Of a stretch of 64,000 nucleotides of DNA, positions 32,461 to 41,076 are shown piece after piece. The translations under genes were made by a program, and so were the position numbers. This DNA comes from Actinoplanes oryzae (GTDB lineage: Bacteria > Actinomycetota > Actinomycetes > Mycobacteriales > Micromonosporaceae): assembly GCF_030757795.1 (NCBI RefSeq), contig NZ_JAUQWH010000015.1, positions 1 to 64,000 on the forward strand, written 5' to 3'. The stretch's first letter is position 1. Each line of letters starts with the position of its first letter. Below the pieces are notes generated by a model. The model saw only the letters and a program-made list of their open reading frames with translations. It ran no database searches and was not told the origin of the DNA.

Positions 32461-34608
32461 ATGGCTGCGCTGCTGTACCGGCTCGGGTGGTGGTGTCACC
32501 GGCGGCGGGGCCGGGTGGTGGGCGTCTGGGCCGGGCTGGTGCTGCTGGTCACCGGGGCGGCGGTGGCCGGCGGCGGGCACGGGGTGGACAGCTTCTCGAT
32601 CCCGGGGACGGAGTCGCAGCGGGCGCTCGGGGAGCTGCGCCGGGACCTGCCGGAGGCGGCCGGGGCCGCGCTCACCCTCGTGGTACGCGCCCCCGCCGGC
32701 CAGTCGCTCGACAGCGACGGCGTCAAGGCGGCCGTCGCGCGGGTGACGGCGGAGGCGGCGGCTCTGCCCGGGGTGGTGACGGTCGCTGATCCGTACGAGA
32801 GCGGGCGCATCGATCGCACGCGTGCCGTCGGCGTGATCGAGGTCCGGTACGCGCACGCCCTCTACGAGCTCACCCGCGCCGAGAGGCAGGCCTTCGACGG
32901 GCTGGCGGACGACGGGGTCGAGGTCGTACCCGGCGGGCTGCCCGTGGGCGCGCCGCGGGTGGGCGTACGGGAGCTGGCGGGTCTCGGGGTCGCCGTGGTG
33001 CTCCTCGTCGTTCTCGGGTCGCTGGTGGCGGCCGGGGCGACGCTGGTGGCCGCGTGCGCCGGGGTGGCGCTCGGGGCCGGCGGCGTCTTGCTGGCGGCCA
33101 AGGTCGTGGACGTGTCGTCGGTGGGCCCGGCGCTGGTGGTGATGCTCGGGCTGGGCACCGGGCTGGCGTTCGCCGTGTTCGTCGCCGCCCGGCAGCGAAG
33201 GCTGCTGACCACCGGGCTGCGGGCGCGGCCCGGGGAGACGGCGCCGGCGGTGGGGGAGTCGGTGGCGCGCGCCACCGGGACGGCGGGGCCGCCGGTGCTC
33301 GTGGGCGGGGCCATCGTGGTGGTGTCGCTCGGCGGGCTGGCGGTCGTAGGCGTGCCGTTCCTCACGGTCCTCGGGCTCGTCGCCGCCGGGGCTGTGGGGC
33401 TCGGTGCCGCGGCCGCGCTGACGCTGTTGCCGGCCCTGCTGAGCATGGCCGGGCCGCGCGTACTGCCGCGGCGGGGAGGACACGCGCGGCCGGGTGACGA
33501 CGGCGAGGCGGGGGCGCGGTGGGTCCGGGCGGTGCTGCGCTTCCGGGTGCCGCTGCTGGTCGGGCTGGTGCTGGGCATGAGCGCGCTGACCGTACCGGCA
33601 AGGGGTCTGCGGCTGGCGCTCCCGGACAACGGCAGCGCGCCGGCCGGGTCGCACCAGCGGATGGCGTACGACCAGATCGCGGCCGCCTTCGGGCCCGGCG
33701 CCAACGGTCCGCTGCTGGTCGTGGTGCGCGGGCCGCGGGGCGACGTCGTCTCGGCGCTGACCGGCAGGGTGGTGGCCGCCGTGCGCAAGGTGCACAACGT
33801 GAGCGCGGTCGAGGCGGGGCCGGCTGCCGCGGGCGGAACCACCCGCGTGGTGACTGTCACGCCGGTGACCGGGCCCGGGACCGCGGAGACGGTTCAGCTG
33901 GTCGGACGCGTGCGGGCGGTTGCCGAGCCGCTGGCCGAGGGCACCGGGAGCGTGGCCGTCACCGGGACGACGGCCGTCGGCGTGGACGTGTCGCGGCGGA
34001 TGACGGCGGCCCTGCCCGAGTATCTGCTGCTGGTGCTGGGGGTGTCGGTCCTGCTGCTGCTCCTGGCCTTCCGGTCGCTGCTGGTGCCGGTCGCCGCCGC
34101 GCTGGGGTTCCTGCTGACGATGGGGGCGACGCTCGGGCTGACCACTTGGTTGCACGGGCCCGGGCCGCTGACCAGTTTCCTGCCGACCGTGCTGGTGGGC
34201 GTGCTCTTCGGGCTGGCGATGACCTACGAGGTGTCCCTGCAGTCCCGGGTGCGGGAGCTGGTGCTGCGCGGCGAGGACCCGGTGACGGCCACGGTTGCCG
34301 GCGTCGGGCGCGGTGCCGGGACGGTGGCCGTGGCGGGGCTGGTGATGGCGGGCGTGTTCTCCGGCTTCGTGCTGATCGAGGATCCGACGGTCCGCGCGAT
34401 CGGCTTCGGGCTCGCGGTGGGCGTACTCGTCGATGTGTTTGCCGTGCGGTTGATCCTCGTGCCCGCCGCCATGACGATGCTCGGGGCGCGCGTCTGGGAG
34501 CTGCCGCGGTGGCTCGACCGGCTCATGCCGCACGCGGTGCTGGACAGCGTCGACCGGCGTCGCGGCGGCCGGCACGTGGCCCGCCGGGCGGGTCCGGTCA
34601 GGGCCTGA
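32461..34608 (+). CDS. MMPL/RND family membrane protein lacking the proton-relay Asp
   Basis: 715 residues, normal for the family: two halves, each an extracytoplasmic domain and a five- to six-helix bundle. In MmpL3-type transporters each half has an essential Asp-Tyr pair in the helix GLGxGxDY. Here the first is A236-F237 (GLGTGLAFAVFVAAR) and the second T588-Y589 (FGLAMTYEVSLQSR), so both aspartates are missing. The protein may be uncoupled from the proton gradient or act as a partner of another MMPL. ATG at 32461; overlaps the convergent TerC gene by 11 bases. Confidence 0.85.
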   Translation: MAALLYRLGWWCHRRRGRVVGVWAGLVLLVTGAAVAGGGHGVDSFSIPGTESQRALGELRRDLPEAAGAALTLVVRAPAGQSLDSDGVKAAVARVTAEAAALPGVVTVADPYESGRIDRTRAVGVIEVRYAHALYELTRAERQAFDGLADDGVEVVPGGLPVGAPRVGVRELAGLGVAVVLLVVLGSLVAAGATLVAACAGVALGAGGVLLAAKVVDVSSVGPALVVMLGLGTGLAFAVFVAARQRRLLTTGLRARPGETAPAVGESVARATGTAGPPVLVGGAIVVVSLGGLAVVGVPFLTVLGLVAAGAVGLGAAAALTLLPALLSMAGPRVLPRRGGHARPGDDGEAGARWVRAVLRFRVPLLVGLVLGMSALTVPARGLRLALPDNGSAPAGSHQRMAYDQIAAAFGPGANGPLLVVVRGPRGDVVSALTGRVVAAVRKVHNVSAVEAGPAAAGGTTRVVTVTPVTGPGTAETVQLVGRVRAVAEPLAEGTGSVAVTGTTAVGVDVSRRMTAALPEYLLLVLGVSVLLLLLAFRSLLVPVAAALGFLLTMGATLGLTTWLHGPGPLTSFLPTVLVGVLFGLAMTYEVSLQSRVRELVLRGEDPVTATVAGVGRGAGTVAVAGLVMAGVFSGFVLIEDPTVRAIGFGLAVGVLVDVFAVRLILVPAAMTMLGARVWELPRWLDRLMPHAVLDSVDRRRGGRHVARRAGPVRA

Positions 34609-35797
34609 AGCAGGTGCCCGCGGCGACGCGCTCGTCGTGCACCCGGTGGGCGCGCTCGAGCAGGTTCATCAGCTCGTCCTCCTGGCGGATCCGGGCCCGG
34701 TACTTCTCCGGGAGCTGGCGGATGTTCGCCTCCTCGTTGACCAGCTTGTGGTAGACGTCGTCGCAGTAGTGCGGGTCCTGGTCGATGTCGAGGAACTCGC
34801 GGGCGTGGCGGCGCGCCTCGGAGACGTAGGTCCTGGCCCGCCCCTTCGGGCTGAGCAGCGACGCGATGACCGTGATGACCAGCACACCGATGATGAAGCC
34901 GAGCGACATGCCGGTGCTGATCTCGATCACGTCGATGTGCTCGCCGCCGTTGATGAACGGCACGTTGTTCTCGTGGAGGGCGTGCAGGATCAGCTTCACG
35001 CCGATGAAGGCCAGGATCGCGGCGAGCCCGTAGGACAGGAAGACCAGCCGGTCCAGCAGGCCGTCCAGCAGGAAGTAGAGCTGGCGCAGGCCGAGCAGCG
35101 AGAACGCGGTCGCGGTGAAGACGACGTAGACGTTCTGGGTGAGCCCGAAGATGGCCGGGATCGAGTCGAGGGCGAAGAGGATGTCCGTGCCGCCGATGGC
35201 CACCATGACCAGCAGCATCGGCGTCATGACCCGCTTGCCGTCCTGGTGGGTGAAGAGCTTGTCGCCGTCGTACTCGTCGGAGGTGCGCAGGAACCGCCGG
35301 GCGATGCGGATCACGATGTTGTCGGCGGACCGCTCGTCGTCGTCCTCGCCCTTGAGCAGGTTGCCGGCGGTGATCAGCAGGATCAGGCCGAAGAGGTAGA
35401 AGACCCAGGCGAACGAGTTGATCAGCGCGGCGCCCAGGAAGATGAAGCCGGTGCGGGCGATCAGCGAGAAGACGATGCCGAAGAGCAGCACCTTCTGCTG
35501 GTCGGCGCGCGGCACCTTGAAGCTGCCCAGCACCACCAGGAAGACGAAGAGGTTGTCGACCGACAGCGCCTTCTCCGTCACGTAGCCCGCGAAGTACTCG
35601 GCGCCCATGTCGGTGCCGCCGAAGATCAGCGTGCCGAGGCCGAAGAGCAGCGCGATGCCGACGTAGACCGAGGACCAGATCGCCGCCTCGCGCAGCGTCG
35701 GGATGTGCGCCTTGCGGACGTGGAAATAGAAGTCGAAGGCGACCAGGCCGAGGATGGCCACCACGGTCAAGACCCAGACGAGCCCGGACACCTGCAT
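34598..35797 (-). CDS. TerC/Alx family integral membrane protein
   Basis: 399 residues with about nine transmembrane helices. TerC hallmarks ALSVDNLFVFLVVL and GGTDILFALDSIPAIF carry the acidic membrane residues used for metal (manganese) transport. The long soluble C-terminus (HAREFLDIDQDPHYCDDVY onward) is common in actinomycete members. Likely role is Mn2+ export or metal loading of membrane proteins. I looked for a yybP-ykoY riboswitch in the 130-base leader and saw none. Confidence 0.9.
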   Translation of the reverse strand: MQVSGLVWVLTVVAILGLVAFDFYFHVRKAHIPTLREAAIWSSVYVGIALLFGLGTLIFGGTDMGAEYFAGYVTEKALSVDNLFVFLVVLGSFKVPRADQQKVLLFGIVFSLIARTGFIFLGAALINSFAWVFYLFGLILLITAGNLLKGEDDDERSADNIVIRIARRFLRTSDEYDGDKLFTHQDGKRVMTPMLLVMVAIGGTDILFALDSIPAIFGLTQNVYVVFTATAFSLLGLRQLYFLLDGLLDRLVFLSYGLAAILAFIGVKLILHALHENNVPFINGGEHIDVIEISTGMSLGFIIGVLVITVIASLLSPKGRARTYVSEARRHAREFLDIDQDPHYCDDVYHKLVNEEANIRQLPEKYRARIRQEDELMNLLERAHRVHDERVAAGTCFRP

Positions 35798-35928
35798 GAA
35801 AGGACGCTCCCCGGTCTCGATCGATCGGCGTGATCGGCATCAGTGTAGGTGGTGTGTCCGGGCCAGTTTCCCTGGTGCGCGAGGGAAGAAACACTGCAGC
35901 CGGGCAGGGCCGACCGTAGGCTCGCGGC

Positions 35929-36630
35929 GTGCTCGCCTGGATCCTTCTCTCGCTCGGTGTGCTGCTCGTCATCGCCTGTGCCGTGGTGGCCGTCTGGTTC
36001 AAGCGGCGGGCGCCGGAGCCGACCAAATCGCCGGCCCAGCTGTGGACCGAGACGGACCGCTACTACTACGCCGAGGACCTGCCCGAACGCGGCCTCACCC
36101 CGGAGGAGGACCGGCGTCCCCTGCTCGTGCTCGGCGCGATGGCGGTGGTCGCGGTCATCGCCCTCGCGGCCGGCGCGACGCTGATGCTGCGCACGGCGGA
36201 CGACAAACCCACGGCAACTGCGGCGAGTACGCCGTCCGCGTCGCCGCCCCCGCCCGGCTCCCGCATCACGGCCGGCCGGTCCGGCCTCTGCCTCGCGGCG
36301 GAGTACTCGGGCGACGGCGCGCCGGTGACCCTGCGCACCTGCCAGGCGACCGCGGTCCAGCAGTGGGAGCCGGCCGGCGACGGCACGATCCGCCTCGGCA
36401 CCCGCTGCATGGACGTCGCCGGCGCCGAGACCAAGCTCGGCACGATCATTCAGCTGGCGGAGTGCAACGGCAACGCGGCGCAGCTCTTCCGCTTCGAGAA
36501 CGGCAAGCTGATCAGCGGCCTCAACGGCAACTGCGTCGACGCCCGCTCAGGCCGGGTGGCCGCCGGGGTCGGCGCGGTCATCCAGCGGTGCGCCGCGGTC
36601 GGGGACCGGACGTGGGAGCAACTGTCCTGA
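35929..36630 (+). CDS. membrane-anchored ricin-type beta-trefoil lectin
   Basis: 233 residues from GTG 35929. Two transmembrane helices (residues 2-23 and about 66-87) enclose a short acidic loop, then a Thr/Pro spacer and an extracellular ricin-B domain (about 110-233). QQW, the pattern IQLAECNGNAAQLFRF and CVDARSG match the trefoil repeats. It probably holds a carbohydrate-binding domain at the cell surface. Its 3' end overlaps the convergent pentapeptide gene by 53 bases. Confidence 0.8.
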   Translation: MLAWILLSLGVLLVIACAVVAVWFKRRAPEPTKSPAQLWTETDRYYYAEDLPERGLTPEEDRRPLLVLGAMAVVAVIALAAGATLMLRTADDKPTATAASTPSASPPPPGSRITAGRSGLCLAAEYSGDGAPVTLRTCQATAVQQWEPAGDGTIRLGTRCMDVAGAETKLGTIIQLAECNGNAAQLFRFENGKLISGLNGNCVDARSGRVAAGVGAVIQRCAAVGDRTWEQLS

Positions 36631-37363
36631 CGGCCGACCTGAGCTGACTCTCCGTCAGGAAGAGCGCGTCCTCCAGGTCGGCCCCGCGCAGATCCGCCCC
36701 GCGCAGGTCGGCACCCGTGAAGTCGGCCAGCCGCAGATCGGCGTCGCGCAGATCGGCTCCGATGAGGACGGCGCCCCGGAAACTCGCGCCACGCAGGTCG
36801 GCCCCGCGCATCCGGCGCCCGATGAGGTTCGCGCCGCGGTGGTCCGGCTTCCGGGTGCCGGCCCGGGCCAGCTCACTCGCGCGCACGAGCAGCGGGTTGA
36901 CCTTCCGGCGATGGGCGTCCAGGTCGAGCGCGCCGAGGGCTTCGGGCGTGCCCCCGGTCAGGGCCTCCGTCTCGGCGCGCGCGGCCCGCAGCCGGTCGTG
37001 GACCCGGTGCGCGGCGGGCAGGCCGAGCGCCTCGGAGACGTACCAGAGCAGCTCGTGCAGTTGCCGCATGATTGGCAGGGTCGCGAACATCGAGCCGGCC
37101 AGCCCCGGCTCCTCCCGCCAGCTGCGCCCGCCGAACGTGACCTGCGTGACCTGCTGCCCGGCCCCGAAGCAGTCGAAGACCACGCACCCGTGAAAGCCCC
37201 GCTCGTCCAGCCGCTCATGAATGCCGCACCGGAAGTCGTCGCCCAGGTGGGGGCAGGCCCGCCCGGCGGGCTTGTCGATCGCGAAGTCCGACGACCGAGC
37301 GAACGCCGGCGCCACGCAGCACAGCCCGGCGCACCTGCCGCAGTCGGCGCGTAGCTCCATCAT
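36578..37363 (-). CDS. Cys-rich plus pentapeptide-repeat protein
   Basis: 261 residues. The N-terminal 80 residues have eight cysteines (CGRCAGLCC, then CPHL, CGIH, GCVVFDC), a plausible iron-sulfur or zinc cluster domain like YkgJ. A helical middle follows. About residues 170-240 are A(D/N)LR-type pentapeptide repeats (GADLRGASFRGAVLIGADLR), which form a right-handed beta-helix. This combination recurs in actinomycetes without known function. Convergent overlap with the lectin gene is unusually long. Confidence 0.82.
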   Translation of the reverse strand: MMELRADCGRCAGLCCVAPAFARSSDFAIDKPAGRACPHLGDDFRCGIHERLDERGFHGCVVFDCFGAGQQVTQVTFGGRSWREEPGLAGSMFATLPIMRQLHELLWYVSEALGLPAAHRVHDRLRAARAETEALTGGTPEALGALDLDAHRRKVNPLLVRASELARAGTRKPDHRGANLIGRRMRGADLRGASFRGAVLIGADLRDADLRLADFTGADLRGADLRGADLEDALFLTESQLRSAVRTVAPTSGPRPRRTAG

Positions 37364-37455
37364 CCGCCAACCGTACCGTCGGTGACTCTAAGTGCGTAAC
37401 GAGGTCGACCGTCCGGCTGAGGCATCTCCGCCGATATGCCTCATACGCTGCAGCA

Positions 37456-38451
37456 ATGATCTCGTTGCCGGCTGCTCGCGCCACCGCGCTCGCCATAACC
37501 CTTGGTAGTCTCTCCGCCCTCGCGCCGACGGCCCCCGCCGCGGCAGCCGACGTGCCCACCATCACCGTGCCGGCCAGCCGTCAGGGATACGGACCGATCA
37601 CCATCACGGGAACGGCCACCCCGGGAGCAACCGTGCACCTCTACGAATCGGCCTACAAATTCCGCGACTTCTACCCGGCGCCGGACTACGACAACGGCGG
37701 CTACATCACCACCACCGCCACGAGCGCCGGCCGCTACACGCTCACCCGGATCGTCGACTCGGGCTTCTACTTCTACGTCAAGGTCGACGGCGTCGACTCC
37801 GTACAGAAGCCGCTGGCCATGGGCATCGTCCCCACCCTGACCGTCCGCAACTCCGTCGCCACCGTGGCCGCCGACCCCGCCCAGCCCGGCCTCCGCGTCC
37901 ACGTCCAGCGGCTGTCCGGCACCACCTGGACCGACGTGGCCACGGGCGAAACCTCCGACCCGGCCGCCACCTTCTCGGCCCCGGTCGCCGCATCGGGTTC
38001 CTACCGCGCGGTCATCGACGCGGACACCGACAACAACCTCCTCCGCGGCACCTCCCCGACGGTGACCGTCGGATCCGCGGCGCCCCCGGCCCCCGCCGCG
38101 CCGGCCGCCGGCTCGGTGCAGTTCACAAAGATCCAGTACGCCGCGAAGGACGAGTGGGTCCGCATCACCAACAAGACCAAGGCAACGATCGACCTCAAGG
38201 GCTGGAAGATCCGCGACGCCGCCCGGACCACCTACACGTTCACCACCAGCTACAAGCTCGGCGCCGGCAAATACATGTACGTCCACACCGGCAAGGGCAC
38301 CAACGGCAAGCCCGACGTCAAGCACCGCTACTGGAACCGCCCCGCCGCAGTCTGGAACAACGCCGGCGACACGGCGACCCTGCTCGCCGCGACCGGCAAA
38401 ACGATCGACACATGCAAGTGGGGCAAGGGCTCCGGCACCACGTACTGCTGA
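37456..38451 (+). CDS. secreted protein with C-terminal lamin-tail domain
   Basis: 331 residues. A Sec signal peptide ends near AAAADVP (about 32). Two Ig-like beta regions (about 35-205) are followed by a lamin-tail domain (about 220-331) with VQFTKIQYAAKDEWVRITN and LKGWKIRDA. Such proteins are exported by actinomycetes and often accompany nucleases or wall enzymes; no catalytic residues are visible here. ATG at 37456. It is the last gene before tRNA-fMet copy 2. Confidence 0.82.
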   Translation: MISLPAARATALAITLGSLSALAPTAPAAAADVPTITVPASRQGYGPITITGTATPGATVHLYESAYKFRDFYPAPDYDNGGYITTTATSAGRYTLTRIVDSGFYFYVKVDGVDSVQKPLAMGIVPTLTVRNSVATVAADPAQPGLRVHVQRLSGTTWTDVATGETSDPAATFSAPVAASGSYRAVIDADTDNNLLRGTSPTVTVGSAAPPAPAAPAAGSVQFTKIQYAAKDEWVRITNKTKATIDLKGWKIRDAARTTYTFTTSYKLGAGKYMYVHTGKGTNGKPDVKHRYWNRPAAVWNNAGDTATLLAATGKTIDTCKWGKGSGTTYC

Positions 38452-38459
38452 CCCCCGGA

Positions 38460-38490
38460 TTGGGACCCAACACCCACCCCGTGCTAGCTT
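38460..38490 (+). promoter_or_regulatory. probable promoter of tRNA-fMet copy 2
   Basis: TTGGGA (38460-38465) and TAGCTT (38485-38490), spacing 19, ending 11 bases before the tRNA. It differs from the copy 1 promoter, so the duplicated block does not include the promoter. Confidence 0.45.
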
Positions 38491-38501
38491 TACTGAGCCG
38501 A

Positions 38502-38575
38502 CGCGGGGTGGAGCAGCTCGGTAGCTCGCTGGGCTCATAACCCAGAGGTCGCAGGTTCAAATCCTGTCCCCGCTA
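38502..38575 (+). tRNA. initiator tRNA-Met (CAT), copy 2
   Basis: Identical to 27579-27652, with the same initiator features. Followed by the same terminator. Confidence 0.95.
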
Positions 38576-38583
38576 CGTAGGTG

Positions 38584-38626
38584 GTAGGCCCTGTCCGCAG
38601 CACACTTCGCTGCGGACAGGGCCTAC
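38584..38626 (+). terminator. long hairpin after tRNA-fMet copy 2
   Basis: Same perfect 18-bp stem as after copy 1 (38584-38601 with 38609-38626); only the loop differs. Confidence 0.85.
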
Positions 38627-38938
38627 TTCGCATTTGCCCTGGGGGGCCGAGCCCCCCAGACCCCCACGGTGCGGTGGCCACTGTGAGGGGGATGGTTGCG
38701 CTGGGTTGGTGGGGGGCGCGTTCGCTGCGCTCCGCGGTCGGTAGTCAGGCGCTGAAACCCGGTATCCCCTCGGTCGTCGGCCGCGAAGGCGAATAGCGGG
38801 CTGCCGGGGGTGCCGCCACTGAGCAGCCTGGGCGGCGTGTGTCGTTCCGTCCGGTTGCCGGCGGTGCGAGAAGACCTCGCGCAGGAGGTCGGCGGTGGCG
38901 GAGCTAGGTGATCTGGGCCGCGGAGAAGGTCCACGTGC

Positions 38939-39724
38939 GTGGCTTGGTGGCGAGCTTGGAAACGGCCTCCGGAAGCTACTGACGCCTGTGGTGTCAGCTT
39001 GGCGGGGCAAGTAACAAGGGTAGTTACTTGGCGTACAGATTTGACACTGCTCCCCTTCAGCTATGGCGTCATCGAACGGCGCGGCAAGTGGACGCTCACC
39101 TACGATCACAGCTTCGGCGGCGACACTGGTGCCCTGCAAAGCAAACTGGACCTGAATCCGCCGCCCTGGCTGCCGCCGGTACTGCGCGGATGGCAACCCC
39201 TGCCCATTCACACCCGGTACGGGCTACCTGCTCTACCTCAGCTTCAGGTGATCCGCCTAGAGGAGAACATCGCCGAGAAGATCGCCCGTCTGAATCGCGC
39301 CACCCCCGCCCGCGACATGTATGACCTGCGCTGGGTCATGATCAACACCCCCATCACCGGCAAACTGGACCACGCCCTCATTCGCCGTCTCGCCATCCTC
39401 AAAATCTGGGTCGACGCCAACGGTCTCCACGCCGGCGACACCTACTGGAAGCCAGGCCACGAAGGCCCCGCCTTCAACCCGACGAAGTGGCTCCGCGACC
39501 GTGGCGTGGGCGAGTTCGACGAACAGGACATCGGAGCGCTCGCCGTCCCCACCCCCACCGCGGCCGAGTTGTCGGAGGCCCTTTACACCCATTTCAGGTT
39601 CCTCGCCGACCTCGACGACGACGAACGACTCCTCGCCCAGGCTCGTGAGCAAGACCGTCCTGTCGCGCTACGCGCACTGGCCGCCCTGCCCGGCGGCCGA
39701 CTGGCCGACACCAGCCTGTACTGA
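38939..39724 (+). pseudogene. AbiEii-type nucleotidyltransferase toxin, C-terminal fragment
   Basis: The translated C-terminal two thirds match the AbiEii/AbiGii family: LDLNPPPWLPPVLR, then LQVIRLEENIAEKIARLNR and the hallmark PARDMYDL. The N-terminal nucleotidyltransferase part, with its GSxxxD motif, is absent. The frame instead starts in sequence (MAWWRAWKRPP) next to the repeat region. No AbiEi-type antitoxin gene is adjacent. It is best read as a broken abortive-infection toxin, though a short expressed protein remains possible. GC is lower than in the flanks. Confidence 0.65.
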
Positions 39725-40141
39725 GTCCCCGGCTACCGACGGATCCGGCCGTTGAAGGCATTCGGTGCTGGTTCCGATATGTCGCGTGGCACCGGGTTGT
39801 CGGATCGTTGACCGTACCGGTGCCCTCGTCTGTGGGCTCGGAGGCAGACCCCCACGGTGCGGTGGCCACTGGTGAGGGGGCGCGTTCGCTTCGCTCCGCG
39901 GTCGGTGGTCAGGGCGCTGAACCCGGTATCCCCTCGGTCGTCGGCCGCGAAGGCGAATAGCGGGCTGCCGGGGGTGCCGCCACTGAGCAGCAAGCCGGCG
40001 GCGAGCCGACCAAGGCTGGCGGCACCCCCGGCAGTCTGCTCGGCTGAGAGTGGCCGACGACCGAGGGGATACCGGGTTTCCCCATCCCCGAGGTTTGAAG
40101 GCCCCGCCGGAGGCTGCTCTTGACCCCCTCCCTGCCGCGCG
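39725..40141. repeat. gene-free repeat region after the AbiEii fragment
   Basis: Holds a shortened third copy of the tRNA-downstream repeat (39845-39991) and the right arm of a long inverted repeat. No ORF here has support. Confidence 0.75.
39921..40077. repeat. 157-bp long inverted repeat
   Basis: Two perfect paired blocks: 39921-39946 with 40052-40077 (26 bp) and 39965-39981 with 40018-40034 (17 bp), separated by unmatched segments of 17-18 bases. The left arm is one copy of the repeat also seen at 38756-38827. The structure resembles a palindromic MITE or REP-type element; no transposase is nearby. Confidence 0.8.
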
Positions 40142-40984
40142 TCAACGAGGCACCCGCTCCGAACCCCAACTCCGCACAAACGGCAGCACGCGCGCGGTGG
40201 AGGAGTCCGGCTCGCAGGTATAGACGATCAGCCGTTGATCGGGGGCATGGGGAAGGGCGACAGCCTCAATGGCGAACTCGAGGAGGCCGGCTGCCGGATG
40301 AACCAGGTGCTTGACGACCGAACTCCGGTCGGTGACGGTCTGATCGGTCCACCATTGCGAGACCTGGGCGGACCCGGCACGCAGATCCTCGATGAGGGTG
40401 GCGAGCTTCCGGTCGTGCGGGTGGCGGCCGGTCTCGTAGCGCAGGCCACCGACCGCGGCCCGGGCGAAGTCCTCCCAATTGACAATGCGCTCCCGGGCGA
40501 CGGGCTCCAGCAGCAGCCACCGGACGAAGATGCGCCCCGGCAAGAACGACACCCCGAGAACCGCGTCGAGCAGAGCGTTCCGGGCCAGCACCTCCGACCG
40601 GCGCCCCAGCAGCAAACCCGGGACGTGGTCAAGAGCGGTCATGACCCGCAGCAACCCAGGCTCCGGCCGCTGCGGGCGGTCCGTGGCGGCGCGGCGGGGG
40701 GCGGGGCCGGCCAGGGCGCGGAGGTGCCGGCGCTCGTGCTCGTCGAGGCGCAGGGCGCGGGCGAGCGCATCGCAGATGTCGTCGCTCAGGGTGCTCTGCC
40801 GCCCCTGTTCGAGCCGGCTGTAATGGTCCGGGCTGATCCCGGCGAGCACGGCCAGCTCGTCCTTGCGCAGCCCCGGCACCCGGCGAACCCCCGGAAACGC
40901 GGTGATCCCCGCCTCCGCCGGGGTCAGCCGGTCGCGCCGGGAACGCAGGAACGACCCCAGCGCCGCATTGGGTGGATTCGGCAC
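40142..40984 (-). CDS. XRE-family regulator with MmyB-like ligand domain
   Basis: 280 residues: HTH at about 30-75 (LRKDELAVLAGISPDHYSRLEQGR), then a PAS-like MmyB ligand-binding domain (about 105-275, with NALLDAVLG and NWEDFARAAVGGLR). These proteins often repress an adjacent oxidoreductase. The divergent neighbour, 92 bases away, is a Gfo/Idh/MocA-family protein, the probable target. Confidence 0.9.
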   Translation of the reverse strand: MPNPPNAALGSFLRSRRDRLTPAEAGITAFPGVRRVPGLRKDELAVLAGISPDHYSRLEQGRQSTLSDDICDALARALRLDEHERRHLRALAGPAPRRAATDRPQRPEPGLLRVMTALDHVPGLLLGRRSEVLARNALLDAVLGVSFLPGRIFVRWLLLEPVARERIVNWEDFARAAVGGLRYETGRHPHDRKLATLIEDLRAGSAQVSQWWTDQTVTDRSSVVKHLVHPAAGLLEFAIEAVALPHAPDQRLIVYTCEPDSSTARVLPFVRSWGSERVPR

Positions 40985-41076
40985 CCGGCCAGCCTAGGCA
41001 TTCCCCGGCACGGGAGCCTGGTCATGGCGTGACCAGGCTCCGGTCGCTCTGGCTGCGGCGCCGGGACGGACCTTGG

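Larger units (their letters stand above)
38498..38827 (+). repeat. direct repeat copy 2 plus extended repeat unit
   Basis: Bases 38498-38746 match 27575-27822. Beyond that the sequence continues into a unit (38716-38827) that recurs at 39885-39991 and, inverted, at 40018-40077. No gene is seen between 38576 and 38938. Confidence 0.85.

Noticed and set aside
35798-35928. yybP-ykoY manganese riboswitch upstream of the TerC-like gene
   Set aside because: The conserved loop sequences of that riboswitch are not found in the leader.
27653-38501. Integrative conjugative element or prophage between the tRNAs
   Set aside because: No integrase, excisionase, relaxase or phage genes are seen; the genes look chromosomal. 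A simple duplication remains as likely.
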